From positions 92,524-156,523 of the forward strand of contig JAFRLH010000065.1 in assembly GCA_017431345.1 (NCBI GenBank): a stretch of 64,000 bases of DNA, written 5' to 3'. Position numbers and translations under genes: made by a program. This document shows, piece after piece, positions 26,080 to 35,763 of the stretch (its first letter is position 1; each line of letters opens with the position of its first letter). The stretch comes from Lachnospiraceae bacterium. Its GTDB lineage: Bacteria > Bacillota > Clostridia > Lachnospirales > Lachnospiraceae. Below the pieces are notes generated by a model. That model saw nothing but the letters and a program-made list of their open reading frames with translations. It was not told the origin of the DNA and made no database searches.

Positions 26080-27156
26080 ATGAGCGTAATAGTAAGACAG
26101 AGACTCGCAGAGTGGCTGGAAAAAAATGATCTGGATGCCATTTTCATCAGCAAGTTGATGAATGTCCGGTATGTAAGCGATTATACAAGCGATGACGCCT
26201 ATCTGCTGCTGACAAAGAGAGGCCAGTATTTTATAACGGATCCACGCTATACCGAGCAGGCGTCCAAGGAATGCCTCAGCTTCACGATCCTTGAGTGGAG
26301 AAGCATGGGTTCAGTCGGCGATGCGATCGGAAAGATCGCGAAGGAAGAAGGGCTTAAGCGGATCGCCTTTGAAGAGGATCATTTAACATATGCCTTTTAC
26401 GCCTCCATAAAACATGCATGTGACGTGGAACTCATTCCGCAGCGCGGCGTGGTAGAGGAGATGCGTTCCCATAAGACACCGCAGGAAATTGATTATCTGA
26501 GGGCTTCCTGCCAGATTGCTTCGGATGCGTTTGAGAAGATCATAAAGGATATCCGGGTAGGCGTGACAGAAAAAGAGCTTGCGGCAAGGCTTTCCTATTA
26601 TATGGTAGCCCTGGGGTCGGATACCAAACCCTATGGGAATATCCTGATCTCCGGTGCCAGGACTTCGCTTCTGCACGGTATTCCCTCTGCAAAAGCGCTT
26701 GAATTCGGTGATTTCGTCCTCATGGATTACGGCTGCCAGTATAAGGGATATCTGTCTGACATGACAAGGACTGTCGTAGTCGGCAGAGCGAATGCAAAGC
26801 AGCGCGAGGTATACAGACTGGAGCAGGAAATGCTGGCCGCCATGGAAGCAGAGATGAAGCCCGGCACATCAGCAAGCCATGTTTATCAGGTCGGCGCAGA
26901 TATCATTAAGGGTACGGAATACTATCAGTATCATTATACGGGCGTAGGCCATGGAATCGGTATGTTCGTCCACGAAGTCCCCTTCCTCGGACCGAATCAT
27001 AACTATATCCTTGAGAAGGATACCGTGATGACCGCAGAGCCCGGGATCTACATCCCCGGATGGGGCGGCGTACGGATCGAAGATACCCTGCTGATTACGG
27101 AAGACGGCGCAGAGATCCTGACTCCGGCGAGGAAAGAACTTATCGAGCTCGTTTGA
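26080..27156 (+). CDS. M24 family Xaa-Pro aminopeptidase
   Basis: A cytosolic metallopeptidase of 358 residues. An N-terminal creatinase-like domain (about 1-130) precedes the pita-bread domain with dimetal ligands: Asp in LMDYGCQYKGYLSD, His in GVGHGIGMFVHE, Glu in TAEPGIYI and Glu in RIEDTLLI. It removes N-terminal residues before proline. RBS GGAGG lies before the ATG, 19 bases after the transpeptidase stop. Confidence 0.9.
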   Translation: MSVIVRQRLAEWLEKNDLDAIFISKLMNVRYVSDYTSDDAYLLLTKRGQYFITDPRYTEQASKECLSFTILEWRSMGSVGDAIGKIAKEEGLKRIAFEEDHLTYAFYASIKHACDVELIPQRGVVEEMRSHKTPQEIDYLRASCQIASDAFEKIIKDIRVGVTEKELAARLSYYMVALGSDTKPYGNILISGARTSLLHGIPSAKALEFGDFVLMDYGCQYKGYLSDMTRTVVVGRANAKQREVYRLEQEMLAAMEAEMKPGTSASHVYQVGADIIKGTEYYQYHYTGVGHGIGMFVHEVPFLGPNHNYILEKDTVMTAEPGIYIPGWGGVRIEDTLLITEDGAEILTPARKELIELV

Positions 27157-27165
27157 CATCAATGC

Positions 27166-27204
27166 GGCTTTATGGTATTTTATTATTGTAATTACCATAA
27201 AGCC
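27166..27204. promoter_or_regulatory. Inverted repeat before yerC (operator or terminator)
   Basis: A perfect 12-bp inverted repeat GGCTTTATGGTA / TACCATAAAGCC (27166-27177, 27193-27204) lies 10 bases after the peptidase stop and 16 bases before the next start. There is no U-tract on either side, so an operator for the TrpR-like protein is as likely as a terminator. Confidence 0.45.
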
Positions 27205-27220
27205 ACACAGGGTAACTGTC

Positions 27221-27505
27221 ATGAATAAAAAACCAGATAAAGAAGCAGAAGCAGTTTTTTATGATGCTGTTCTGTCTTTACAGACAAGAGAAGAATGCGA
27301 AGCGTTTTTTGAGGATGTCTGTACGGTAAATGAGCTGATCGCAATCTCCCAGAGGCTGGCAGTAGCCAGACAGCTGCGGGAAGGAAGGACCTACCTGGAC
27401 ATCGCTGAAAGCACTGGCGCATCCACAGCCACGATCAGCAGAGTGAACAGATGCCTGAACTACGGTAAAAACGGATACAATATTGTAATGGACCGCCTGA
27501 AATAA
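27221..27505 (+). CDS. YerC/YecD family TrpR-related protein
   Basis: A 94-residue helical protein of the TrpR-like YerC family: LQTREECEAFFEDVCTVNELIAISQRLAVARQLREG and the helix-turn-helix TYLDIAESTGASTATISRVNRCLNYG are highly typical, though given here only as pattern. It is a presumed DNA-binding protein whose targets are not known. The ATG has only a weak ribosome site (CAGGGTAA). A strong terminator follows at once, so the gene is a separate unit before pcrA. Confidence 0.88.
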   Translation: MNKKPDKEAEAVFYDAVLSLQTREECEAFFEDVCTVNELIAISQRLAVARQLREGRTYLDIAESTGASTATISRVNRCLNYGKNGYNIVMDRLK

Positions 27506-27506
27506 A

Positions 27507-27532
27507 AGAGAGGATGTCCTCTCTTTTTTTTT
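27507..27532 (+). terminator. Strong intrinsic terminator after yerC
   Basis: Perfect 8-bp stem AGAGAGGA / TCCTCTCT with a 2-base apparent loop, followed by eight T. It overlaps the end of the yerC gene region and ends two dozen bases before the helicase start. Confidence 0.85.
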
Positions 27533-27548
27533 CACACGGAGGAGAGAT

Positions 27549-29789
27549 ATGAACAAGATACTGGAAGGATTAAACGGACCGCAGAAAGAAGCGGTGGTCA
27601 CAACAGAAGGCCCGGTACTTATTCTTGCGGGAGCCGGTTCGGGGAAGACAAAGGCACTTACACACCGTATCGCATACATTATCGATCAGAAGCTTGCGAT
27701 GCCGTGGAATATCCTGGCCATTACCTTTACGAACAAGGCGGCAGGGGAAATGAGAGACCGTGTTGACGTCCTGACCGGCGAGAACGGGCAGGATGTCTGG
27801 GTATCCACATTTCATTCAATGTGTGCAAAGATCCTCAGGCGAAATGCCGAAAAACTCGGGTTTACCTCTTCCTTCTCCATTTATGATACGGACGAACAGA
27901 AGACACTGATCAAACAGGTGGTGGCGTCGCTGGAACTGGATAAGAAGAATTATCCTGAAAAGAGCATGCTGTCTGTTATTTCTTCTGCCAAAAACGCCAT
28001 GCAGACGCCGGATCTGTTCGAAAAAGAAAATATGGGAGACTACCGCATGCAGAAGGTCTCCGATATTTACCGTGCTTATCAGGAACAGCTGCAGAAGAAC
28101 AACGCCATGGATTTTGACGATCTGCTTCTGAAGACCGTTGAGCTTTTTGAGTACAACGAGGATGTCCTTTCCTATTATCAGGACAGATTCAGATACATCC
28201 ACGTGGATGAATATCAGGATACGAATGCCGTTCAGTTCAGGCTGGTATCCCTTCTTGCAAAGAAACACAGAAATCTCTGTGTAGTTGGTGATGATGATCA
28301 GTCGATCTATAAATTCCGCGGCGCAGATATCAGGAACATCCTGGATTTTGAAAAGACATTCCCGGATACGGTGGTCATAAAACTGGAACAGAATTACCGT
28401 TCCACAAAGAACATCCTCAGCGTTGCCAATGAAGTGATCCGCAACAACCAGGGAAGAAAGGAAAAAACGCTCTGGACGAAGAACGGCGAAGGTCCGCAGG
28501 TCGAGTTCTATGAATATGAATCAGCCTATGATGAAGCGGACGGCGTCATCCGGGATATCATCCAGAACCGTGAGAAGTTCCCTTACGGATCCTGTGCCGT
28601 ACTTTACCGTACGAATGCGCAGTCCCGTATTTTTGAAGAAAAATGCGTGGCTTATAATGTGCCGTACAGGATGGTGGGCGGCGTCAATTTCTATCAGCGA
28701 AAAGAAATCAAGGATCTGATCTCCTATCTCAAGACGATCGAGAATGGACGGGATGATCTCGCAGTTCTCAGGATCATCAATGTTCCAAGGCGTGGGATCG
28801 GAAATGTTACGCTTGCACGACTGGAATCGATTGCGGCGGAAGCCGGCATGACACTGTATGATGTGATCCGGGAAGAAGAACTTCTTTCAGGAATCGGACG
28901 TGCAGCGGGCAAGATCGCTGATTTCGGCAGACAGCTGGCCGGTTTCAGGGAAGCCGCGGCCGGTATCACAGTAAAGGATCTCCTTGAGAAAGTACTGGAT
29001 GAGACAGGATACAAAGCAGAGCTGATCGCGGAAGATACGGTCGAATCCAAAGCACGGTTGGAGAATATTGAAGAATTGATCAGCAAAGCTGCAGAATTCG
29101 GCGATGAACCGGACGATCAGGAAGCGCTTTCCCGGTTCCTGGAAGAGGTCGCGCTGGTCGCAGATGTTGACAGCCTGAATTCTGATGAAGACCGGGTCGT
29201 GCTTATGACGCTTCATGCCGCAAAAGGCCTTGAGTTCCCGAAGGTCTATATGGCCGGGATGGAAGAGGGACTGTTCCCCGGAAGGATGGCGGCATTCTCC
29301 GGTGAAGATGAAATTGAAGAAGAGCGCAGGCTCTGCTATGTGGGCATGACAAGAGCAAAGGAGTTCCTGGCACTTACGGCAGCGCATTCCCGGATGATAA
29401 ACGGAGAAACCACTTTCCCGAAGACTTCCCGGTTCGTGAATGAGATCCCTTCCAATATGCTCAGAAAGAAGATCCGTACGGCTGCAGCGAAATCCATGAA
29501 GCAGGCCGCCTATAAGGATGTGGATTCGATCAACGGCAGCTACAGGCCGAAGGCCAGGATCCTGGGGACGAATGCGTCTGCCAATTACAGAGTCGGAAAA
29601 GATTTTACAACAGAACGCGCTGACTCGCTGGATTATGCAGTCGGAGACAGGGTCAGACATATCAAATTCGGTGAAGGAACAGTCGAGAAGATCGAAGAGG
29701 GCAAGAAAGACTTCGAGGTGACCGTCCGGTTTGACAGAGTCGGTGTCAAGAACCTGTTCGCATCCTTTGCAAAACTGAAGAAAGTATAA
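27549..29789 (+). CDS. pcrA: ATP-dependent DNA helicase PcrA/UvrD
   Basis: A superfamily 1 helicase of 746 residues for repair and plasmid replication. Motifs in order: Q motif LNGPQKEAV, Walker [12 protein letters not shown], Ia [11 protein letters not shown], Walker [47 protein letters not shown] and [15 protein letters not shown]. The C-terminal 60 residues form the Tudor-like [20 protein letters not shown] domain that contacts RNA polymerase. RBS GGAGGAG precedes the ATG. Confidence 0.97.
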   Translation: MNKILEGLNGPQKEAVVTTEGPVLILAGAGSGKTKALTHRIAYIIDQKLAMPWNILAITFTNKAAGEMRDRVDVLTGENGQDVWVSTFHSMCAKILRRNAEKLGFTSSFSIYDTDEQKTLIKQVVASLELDKKNYPEKSMLSVISSAKNAMQTPDLFEKENMGDYRMQKVSDIYRAYQEQLQKNNAMDFDDLLLKTVELFEYNEDVLSYYQDRFRYIHVDEYQDTNAVQFRLVSLLAKKHRNLCVVGDDDQSIYKFRGADIRNILDFEKTFPDTVVIKLEQNYRSTKNILSVANEVIRNNQGRKEKTLWTKNGEGPQVEFYEYESAYDEADGVIRDIIQNREKFPYGSCAVLYRTNAQSRIFEEKCVAYNVPYRMVGGVNFYQRKEIKDLISYLKTIENGRDDLAVLRIINVPRRGIGNVTLARLESIAAEAGMTLYDVIREEELLSGIGRAAGKIADFGRQLAGFREAAAGITVKDLLEKVLDETGYKAELIAEDTVESKARLENIEELISKAAEFGDEPDDQEALSRFLEEVALVADVDSLNSDEDRVVLMTLHAAKGLEFPKVYMAGMEEGLFPGRMAAFSGEDEIEEERRLCYVGMTRAKEFLALTAAHSRMINGETTFPKTSRFVNEIPSNMLRKKIRTAAAKSMKQAAYKDVDSINGSYRPKARILGTNASANYRVGKDFTTERADSLDYAVGDRVRHIKFGEGTVEKIEEGKKDFEVTVRFDRVGVKNLFASFAKLKKV

Positions 29790-29914
29790 TGAACGAATAC
29801 AGGACATAAAATTCACGGACTATATAAAAGTAAAAAAATATATAGTATTTAACGAAAAAGTGTGATATAATGCCTATGACCATAAAAATTGCTCCGTCAG
29901 AAAGGGGAATCGAT

Positions 29915-30148
29915 ATGAGTGACAGCTTCGTAACAGTTAAGACTGTGGCCAAAGAAAAAAAGTGTCTTATTATCAAGATCCTGATCGCCATCTGTGTTAT
30001 CGCGGTTGCTGCAGCAGCCTGCTATTTCATCTATCAGTATTTCTTCAAGGATGAGCTTGAGGAGATTGAAGATGACATGATCTTTGATGATGAAGAAGAT
30101 CTTGAGGATTTCTTTGAAGACGAGGATGAACCTGCAGAAGAGGAGTAA
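29915..30148 (+). CDS. Small single-pass membrane protein with acidic tail
   Basis: A 77-residue protein: polar start, one membrane helix (LIIKILIAICVIAVAAAACYFIYQ region) and a tail of about 35 residues that is almost all Asp/Glu. I do not recognise a function; similar DUF-like proteins are common in clostridia. ATG 29915 follows GAAAGGGGAA; a start at 29870 lies inside the likely -10 box TATAAT (29866-29871). It stands as its own unit with a terminator behind. Confidence 0.7.
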   Translation: MSDSFVTVKTVAKEKKCLIIKILIAICVIAVAAAACYFIYQYFFKDELEEIEDDMIFDDEEDLEDFFEDEDEPAEEE

Positions 30149-30176
30149 TATCAGATTCAGTCCGATATATATTATT

Positions 30177-30202
30177 AAGGCTGTCGTCAGACAGCCTTTT
30201 TT
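30177..30202 (+). terminator. Intrinsic terminator
   Basis: Stem AAGGCTGTC / GACAGCCTT (30177-30185, 30190-30198) followed by TTTT. It closes the small membrane protein gene. Confidence 0.85.
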
Positions 30203-30223
30203 ACTGTAATGAATGGAGCAGTT

Positions 30224-31864
30224 ATGAAAAAAGGAAGCGAAATACAGGGTACCATTAAGAAGATCCTGTTCCCGAACAAAGGTATTGCCTATGTGGACGG
30301 AGTCCAGGTGCGTATCAAAAATGCGATTCCCGGACAGAAAGTCAGTGCGGTCGTTAAGAAAAAGCGTGGTACACATTATGAGGCGCAGCTGATTGAAGTG
30401 CTGGAGAATTCCGGCTTTGAGGATGCTTCGGAAAGATGTGCGCACGCAGGAAGCTGCGGCGGCTGTTTGTATTCAGGCTTCAGGTACAGCGAGGAGCTGA
30501 AGATCAAGGAAGAACAGGTAAGAGAACTGCTTGTACCGGAGATGCCGGAAGGAAAGGCGCTGCCGATGCTGCCGATCGTCGGAAGTCCCGTCAGATTTGG
30601 CTACCGAAATAAAATGGAGTTCTCTTTTGGGGACGAAGTGAAGGGCGGGCCGCTGACCCTTGGCCTGCACAAAAGAGGCAGTTTTTACGATATTCTGACA
30701 GTCGACCAATGTATGATCGCAGATCATGATTTCAACCTGATCCTGAAGGCAGTCCTTGATTATATGACCGAAGCCGGGATACCGTTCTATAAAAAGATGG
30801 AGAAGACAGGAGTGCTCCGGCATCTGCTCGTCAGGAAGACATTTTATACAAAAGAGATCCTCGTGGACCTGGTAACAACATCATCCTATAAACCGGATGA
30901 TTCTTTTGCACAGATGCTGCTGGCGCTTCCGCTCGAAGGCACACTGACAGGAATCCTTCATACAGAAAATGACAGTCCGGCTGATGTGGTCGCAGACCAG
31001 GGGACGGAAGTGCTGTACGGACAGCCGTATATTACGGAGAGGCTTCTGGGTCTGGAATTTAAGATCACACCGTTCTCCTTTTTCCAGACCAATTCCGCCG
31101 GAGCGGAAAAGCTGTATTCGATTATGAGGGAGTTCGTCGGCAGAACGGATGGCAAAGTGATCTATGATCTGTATTCCGGAACGGGAACGATCGCGCAGAT
31201 CCTGGCACCTGTGGCGGAAAAGGTGATCGGTGTAGAAATTGTTCCGGAAGCAGTCGAGGCAGCAAGAGAGAATACGGAACTGAATCATTTGTCGAATTGT
31301 GAATTTATCTGCGGAGACGTATTGAAGGTGCTGGATGATCTTACTGCTCCGCCGGATATCCTGATCCTGGATCCGCCGCGCGACGGGATCCATCCGAAAG
31401 CGCTGCCAAAGCTGCTGGGATATAATGCCGACAGAATTATCTATATCAGCTGCAAGCCGACAAGCCTGAAGCGGGATCTGCCGGCGTTTATCGAAGCGGG
31501 ATATGATGTTGAGAAGATGCAGTGCGTGGATATGTTCCCCGGGACGGGAAATGTGGAGACGGTATGCATATTGTCCAAACTTTCTGAGGCAAAGAATCAT
31601 ATCAGTGTGAAGGTTGATATGGATGAATTGGATTTGACTGCGGCGGAGAGTAAGGCTACATATGAAGAGATACAGGAGTGGGTGAAGGAAAAGTTTGGGT
31701 TCCATGTGACGCATCTGAATATCGCCCAGGTAAAGCGGAAGCACGGGATCATCGAGCGGGAAAACTACAATAAACCGAAGTCACCGGATTCTAAACAGCC
31801 TGGTTGCCCGGAGGAAAAGGAAAAAGCAGTAGAAGCTGCACTGAAGCATTTTCAAATGATTTAA
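30224..31864 (+). CDS. rlmD: 23S rRNA (uracil-C5)-methyltransferase RlmD with an extra C-terminal module
   Basis: RlmD methylates a uracil of 23S rRNA with SAM. A TRAM domain (1-60), the cluster cysteines CAHAGSCGGC, the SAM motif YDLYSGTGTIAQIL, DPPRDG and the catalytic SCKPTSLKRD region are all present. Normal relatives end shortly after the GNVETVCLLS-type segment; this protein is 546 residues because about 100 extra residues follow that point. The extra part (SEAKNHISVKVDMDELD through KHFQMI) is nearly the same as the end of the galK chimera at 36799. ATG 30224 follows TGGAGC; 30209 lacks a site. See findings on 3'-end exchange. Confidence 0.93.
   Translation: MKKGSEIQGTIKKILFPNKGIAYVDGVQVRIKNAIPGQKVSAVVKKKRGTHYEAQLIEVLENSGFEDASERCAHAGSCGGCLYSGFRYSEELKIKEEQVRELLVPEMPEGKALPMLPIVGSPVRFGYRNKMEFSFGDEVKGGPLTLGLHKRGSFYDILTVDQCMIADHDFNLILKAVLDYMTEAGIPFYKKMEKTGVLRHLLVRKTFYTKEILVDLVTTSSYKPDDSFAQMLLALPLEGTLTGILHTENDSPADVVADQGTEVLYGQPYITERLLGLEFKITPFSFFQTNSAGAEKLYSIMREFVGRTDGKVIYDLYSGTGTIAQILAPVAEKVIGVEIVPEAVEAARENTELNHLSNCEFICGDVLKVLDDLTAPPDILILDPPRDGIHPKALPKLLGYNADRIIYISCKPTSLKRDLPAFIEAGYDVEKMQCVDMFPGTGNVETVCILSKLSEAKNHISVKVDMDELDLTAAESKATYEEIQEWVKEKFGFHVTHLNIAQVKRKHGIIERENYNKPKSPDSKQPGCPEEKEKAVEAALKHFQMI
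31556..31565 (+). other. Putative att core in rlmD (GAGACGGTAT)
   Basis: The decamer lies where the normal RlmD C-terminus (VETV) meets the extra module. The same decamer, in the same codon phase, lies at the 3' end of the serine recombinase gene (50705). This is the proposed left junction of an integrated element. The decamer also occurs once by chance in the AEC gene at 23966. Confidence 0.5.
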
Positions 31865-31926
31865 GAAAACTCCAATTATCTGCAATTCCGCATAAAAACG
31901 GAAACGAATGCGAGGAGGAATAAACC

Positions 31927-31989
31927 GTGTTTTATAAGCAGGAGATCATAGACTATCTTAGAAAAACGATATTTGGCACGAGATTATAG
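31927..31989 (+). pseudogene. Short ORF stub with strong ribosome site
   Basis: A GTG behind GAGGAGGAATAAACC opens a 20-codon frame (FYKQEIIDYLRKTIFGTRL) that stops at 31989. The strong site with so short a frame suggests the 5' remnant of a gene cut off by rearrangement, just beyond the module end. The family is unknown. It could instead be a leader peptide for the AraC gene 37 bases on. Confidence 0.4.
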
Positions 31990-32025
31990 AACAAGAAGCT
32001 GTTTTCATCATGGAGGGAATGTGAG

Positions 32026-32880
32026 ATGCATGAATTCCATTTTTCTATATTTCCAAACGAACTCTTTGTGGATCTGGGGTTGTATCAGTTCGGACATGAA
32101 GTCTGTGAGCCCGGACATTCCTTTGGACCGGCCGCGAGGAACCACTATCTTTTTCATTTTGTTTTCAGAGGCTGCGGCACCATGATGGCTGATGATTTAA
32201 GAGGACATACTCAAACTTATCATATCAGAAGCGATCAGGGATTTATGATATTCCCAGGGCAGATCACTACTTATTATGCTGATAAAGAACATCCATGGGA
32301 GTACTGCTGGGTAGAATTTGATGGCCTTCGGGTAAGAGAAATGATAGAAGCGGCCGGGTTTTCCTACGACAAACCAATCTATTCGGCATGGGACAAAGGG
32401 TTTCGCGACGAGGCAAAAAGGGAGATCCGTTATATGTCGGATCATTCACGGGAGTCCCCGTTTCATTTGATCGGCCATCTTTACCTCTTTCTTGATTATC
32501 TTGTAAAGTCGATTGCTCCGGAAATTAAACCAGGTGGCAACAAGTATAAGGATTACTACATTCGGGAGGCCATCGCTTATATAGAAAATCATTTTCAAAA
32601 TGATCTTACGATAGAAGAAATAGCGGAGAGCATAGGCATAGACAGGAGTTACTTCGGCAAAATATTTAAACAGTCTATGGGACAGACTCCTCAACATTTT
32701 CTCTTAAACTATCGCATGACCAAGGCGGGTGAACTGCTCCGGTTGACTGATCTTTCAGTCGCGGATGTTGGAAACGCTGTCGGATATCCGGTCTATACGC
32801 ATTTTTCCAGAGCATTTAAAAATATATACGGTATTTCGCCGCGGGAATGGCGGAGAAAAATACACAGAATCGAAAGGTAA
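32026..32880 (+). CDS. AraC family transcriptional regulator
   Basis: A 284-residue regulator with an N-terminal cupin-like sugar-sensing domain (HFVFRGCGTMM, IFPGQITTYYADKEHPWEYCWVEF) and a C-terminal pair of helix-turn-helix units: LTIEEIAESIGIDRSYFGKIFKQSMG and SVADVGNAVGYPVYTHFSRAFKNIYGISPREWR, described by pattern. It most likely senses a galactoside and controls the alpha-galactosidase/galE genes downstream. RBS TGGAGGGAA precedes the ATG. Confidence 0.88.
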   Translation: MHEFHFSIFPNELFVDLGLYQFGHEVCEPGHSFGPAARNHYLFHFVFRGCGTMMADDLRGHTQTYHIRSDQGFMIFPGQITTYYADKEHPWEYCWVEFDGLRVREMIEAAGFSYDKPIYSAWDKGFRDEAKREIRYMSDHSRESPFHLIGHLYLFLDYLVKSIAPEIKPGGNKYKDYYIREAIAYIENHFQNDLTIEEIAESIGIDRSYFGKIFKQSMGQTPQHFLLNYRMTKAGELLRLTDLSVADVGNAVGYPVYTHFSRAFKNIYGISPREWRRKIHRIER

Positions 32881-32887
32881 GAATATA

Positions 32888-32935
32888 CCAAAATGCGGCA
32901 GAGACGTCACATATGACGAGAATGCCGCATTTTGG
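32888..32935. terminator. Long hairpin after the AraC gene
   Basis: Perfect 13-bp arms CCAAAATGCGGCA / TGCCGCATTTTGG (32888-32900, 32923-32935), with a second small palindrome CGTCA/TGACG inside. It lies eight bases after the stop. The TTTT in the second arm may serve as U-tract; an operator role is also possible. Confidence 0.6.
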
Positions 32936-33183
32936 CTTATAATACAACCTTTTTGGATAATACAAAACTCATAAAGGTATATTACAATCCGTTTGACGGC
33001 GAACTGCATTCCAGGGACGGAATCATTAAGAACGGCAGCAGTCCGCGGCTGACCAATGATGAAATTGTCAGTATGAGATGGCTCAACGAAAACGTGATCG
33101 GGACCATCCCTCCTCTGGAGGAACTGACCGACAGTGCCAGACAGGCTGTGATGATGAACGGTATCAAAGGAATCACACAATGA
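32932..33183 (+). CDS. Small protein of unknown function upstream of phosphoesterase
   Basis: An 83-codon frame with a TTG start and no clear ribosome site. The sequence (YNPFDGELHSRDGIIKNGS, RLTNDEIVSMRWLNENV) looks like real protein but matches nothing I know. Its stop overlaps the next start (ATGA), typical of an operon. It may be the remaining 3' part of a longer gene whose start was lost when the AraC hairpin came next to it. Confidence 0.45.
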   Translation: MAYNTTFLDNTKLIKVYYNPFDGELHSRDGIIKNGSSPRLTNDEIVSMRWLNENVIGTIPPLEELTDSARQAVMMNGIKGITQ

Positions 33184-33758
33184 AAATACTGGCAGTTTCC
33201 GATGAAGAAAGCCCCATTCTTTGGGAATCATTTGACAGAGGTCTTTTCTGCGGGATGGATGCGATCATTTCCTGCGGGGATCTGAAGAGGGATTATCTTG
33301 ATTATCTTGTAACAATGACCAATTTACCGTTCTTCTATGTTCGGGGAAACCATGATACGGAGGATCCCGGGATCGGACAGTCCCTTGAAGGACATATAAG
33401 GACGATCGAAGGATTCCGTTTTGCCGGATTAGGCGGGTCATTGCGGTATAAACCCGGCGGATACATGTTCTCGGAAGCCGAAATGCGGAGAAGATACCAT
33501 AAGCTCAGACTCCCACTGCTTCTGAAAGACGGTATGGATATCTTTGTGACCCATGTGCCTCCGAGAGGCTATGGCGATCTTAAAGACCTGCCTCATCAGG
33601 GCTATCAGGTGTTTAACCGCATCCTCGAAGTATATAAACCAAAACTGATGCTGCATGGCCACACCCATATGCGTTACGGGAGAATCACGCGGGAACAAAT
33701 CCATCCGTCAGGAACCAGAATCATCAATGTGTGCGGCTATCAGGTGATTGAATTGTAA
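33180..33758 (+). CDS. Metallophosphoesterase (YfcE/MJ0936-like)
   Basis: A 192-residue calcineurin-like phosphoesterase: AVSDEESP, ISCGDLKRDYLDYL, YVRGNHDTED, FVTHVPPRGYGD and LHGHTHMRYG supply the usual metal-binding Asp, Asn and His residues, although the first motif has SDEE where SDxH is usual. The substrate is unknown. ATG 33180 overlaps the previous stop by four bases. Confidence 0.85.
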   Translation: MKILAVSDEESPILWESFDRGLFCGMDAIISCGDLKRDYLDYLVTMTNLPFFYVRGNHDTEDPGIGQSLEGHIRTIEGFRFAGLGGSLRYKPGGYMFSEAEMRRRYHKLRLPLLLKDGMDIFVTHVPPRGYGDLKDLPHQGYQVFNRILEVYKPKLMLHGHTHMRYGRITREQIHPSGTRIINVCGYQVIEL

Positions 33759-33788
33759 TAAACAGATAGTAAATATCAGGAGAATAAT

Positions 33789-35741
33789 ATGAACTATCGA
33801 TGGAACTATGAAGAGAACGGCATGTTTACTCTGTATGCCGGGGAGACAGCGGTATTGACAGCCTATGCCCGGGCAGCTGACACGCGGCTAGGCTCTCTTG
33901 ACACGCGTGCAGCCCGCCTGATCAGGAAGGAGTCCGGGAAATCAAATCTCCTGCTGGTCTTCCGGAATGCTGCCGGCCTGGAACTGTATGAGTATTTATC
34001 GGTCAGAGATGACAAACCGTTCGCCAGATGTGAACTGCGGGCAAAGGACGGTTCTTATGCGGAAAGCAATGATCTGCGGCCCTTGATCATGCGCGCCAAA
34101 AATGATTATGACAGTCCCTATCTCTGGCGTGGGCTTCAGAGTAAAATGCTGCTCATCCCGTATGACAATGATATGTGGTCCCGCTATGAAGCGGCAGCCT
34201 TTTCTGCTGGAAGAAGAAGCGCCGACATGACTGTGCTGTTTTCTGAAGAAACCAGGGAAGGGATCCTGATCGGAGCTATTGATTTCGATGTCTGGAAAAA
34301 CGCGGTCGCCTGTTCCGCCCATGACTGCCGTACGCTGGAAGCCCGCTGCGGCTATGCGGCATCAGGGGAAAATACCCATGACTTTCTGGAACACAGGACT
34401 ATGACCGGAGAGTGTGTTGCGTCTTCAGAATTTGTCGTTTTGTACGGGCCGGATTTCCGGGAACTTCTGGAACAGTATGGTGATCTGATCCGGTCAGTAA
34501 AGGAACCAAGAACCTGGGAAGAAGGAATCCCCTTCGGTTATAACACATATGCGGCACTGGGGATCGATCTTGACGAGGAAAAATACAGGCAGTGCGGGAC
34601 TTTTATTCGTGAAGAACTGATGAAAAACAACTTTGAGAACGGCGGGACGACCTATATTAATCTGGACGGTGGGTGGAGAGATATAGACCGCGAAGCTATG
34701 CTGCAGGTAAAAGAAGAATACCTAAAAAAGGGGCAGCAGGCTGGAATCTATGACTCGCCTTTCGCGTATTGGGGAGGAGATCTGGATGCGGTCATTCCTT
34801 ATCTTGAAGAAAAACACACGTTCCGTGAAATTGTCTTAAAAAATGAGCAGGGAGAACCTCTGCCTCCCCTTGATACGGCATACGCGTATGATGTGACACA
34901 TCCAGTCTGGAAAAAGTGGACGAAGCAAAAAGCCGCTTTATATATTGAATGGGGGTTCTCCTTCCTGAAAATTGATTTTCTGAGTCATGCGGGACTGGAA
35001 GCCTGGCACTATGACGCAAATATCCGGACTGGAAGACAGGCACTTAACGAGGGCTATCGCTTTTTTGAATCCCTGTATTTGCCGGAGGTTTGCGGCAGAC
35101 CGTTTTTCATCAGCCTTTCCATCGCTCCGTTGTTTCCGTGCGGGTACGGAAACGCAAGACGGTTCTCCTGTGACTGCTTTGGACTTTCAGAAGATATCGA
35201 ATACGGCCTTAATGCACAGACGTTCTGCTGGTGGAACGGAGGACGGCTTTATCAATATAATGACGCCGACCATATCGTTCTGCATAAAGCCTTTACGATG
35301 CCGCGCAAAAGCCGGGAAGGAGAGGCCAGGGCGCGTTATACGGCGGCCGCCATATCCGGGGGACTTATGATCCTTTCGGACAATTATGCCGATTCGGAAG
35401 CCAGGGAAAGAACAGCAAAGCTGGCGGTCAATCATGAAGTCAATGAGATCGCTGCCAGCGGAACGGCTTTCAGGCCTGTTGAGACCGCGGGAGGCTCAGC
35501 GGGGCACGTCTTCACGGCTGTCATTCATGAAGTGCCTTATGTGGCTGTCTTTAACTGGAACGGCGGGGAATCGACCGAAGGGACGACATGTATCCGGGCA
35601 CAGGTTCCTGAAGGGATATACCGTGATCTGTGGAGCGGGACTCGTATTTGTACAGATCACGGACAATTAATCTGGAGGTTTACCGATACGGATGCGGTAC
35701 TTCTGAAATATGAGGGGCCAGACCGGAATACCATTTTTTGA
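33789..35741 (+). CDS. Alpha-galactosidase-like glycoside hydrolase (clan GH-D)
   Basis: A 650-residue cytosolic enzyme. After an N-terminal beta-sandwich (about 1-235) comes a barrel with YNTYAALGIDLDEEKY, INLDGGWRDIDR, the YAYDVTHPVWKKW strand and the probable nucleophile Asp in FSFLKIDFLSH, as in GH36/GH27 enzymes. A C-terminal beta domain follows. No signal peptide. The surrounding AraC regulator, galE and galK fragment support galactoside use. Exact family number cannot be fixed by eye. Confidence 0.75.
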   Translation: MNYRWNYEENGMFTLYAGETAVLTAYARAADTRLGSLDTRAARLIRKESGKSNLLLVFRNAAGLELYEYLSVRDDKPFARCELRAKDGSYAESNDLRPLIMRAKNDYDSPYLWRGLQSKMLLIPYDNDMWSRYEAAAFSAGRRSADMTVLFSEETREGILIGAIDFDVWKNAVACSAHDCRTLEARCGYAASGENTHDFLEHRTMTGECVASSEFVVLYGPDFRELLEQYGDLIRSVKEPRTWEEGIPFGYNTYAALGIDLDEEKYRQCGTFIREELMKNNFENGGTTYINLDGGWRDIDREAMLQVKEEYLKKGQQAGIYDSPFAYWGGDLDAVIPYLEEKHTFREIVLKNEQGEPLPPLDTAYAYDVTHPVWKKWTKQKAALYIEWGFSFLKIDFLSHAGLEAWHYDANIRTGRQALNEGYRFFESLYLPEVCGRPFFISLSIAPLFPCGYGNARRFSCDCFGLSEDIEYGLNAQTFCWWNGGRLYQYNDADHIVLHKAFTMPRKSREGEARARYTAAAISGGLMILSDNYADSEARERTAKLAVNHEVNEIAASGTAFRPVETAGGSAGHVFTAVIHEVPYVAVFNWNGGESTEGTTCIRAQVPEGIYRDLWSGTRICTDHGQLIWRFTDTDAVLLKYEGPDRNTIF

Positions 35742-35763
35742 AAGAAGAGAAAGAGGTGCAAAT

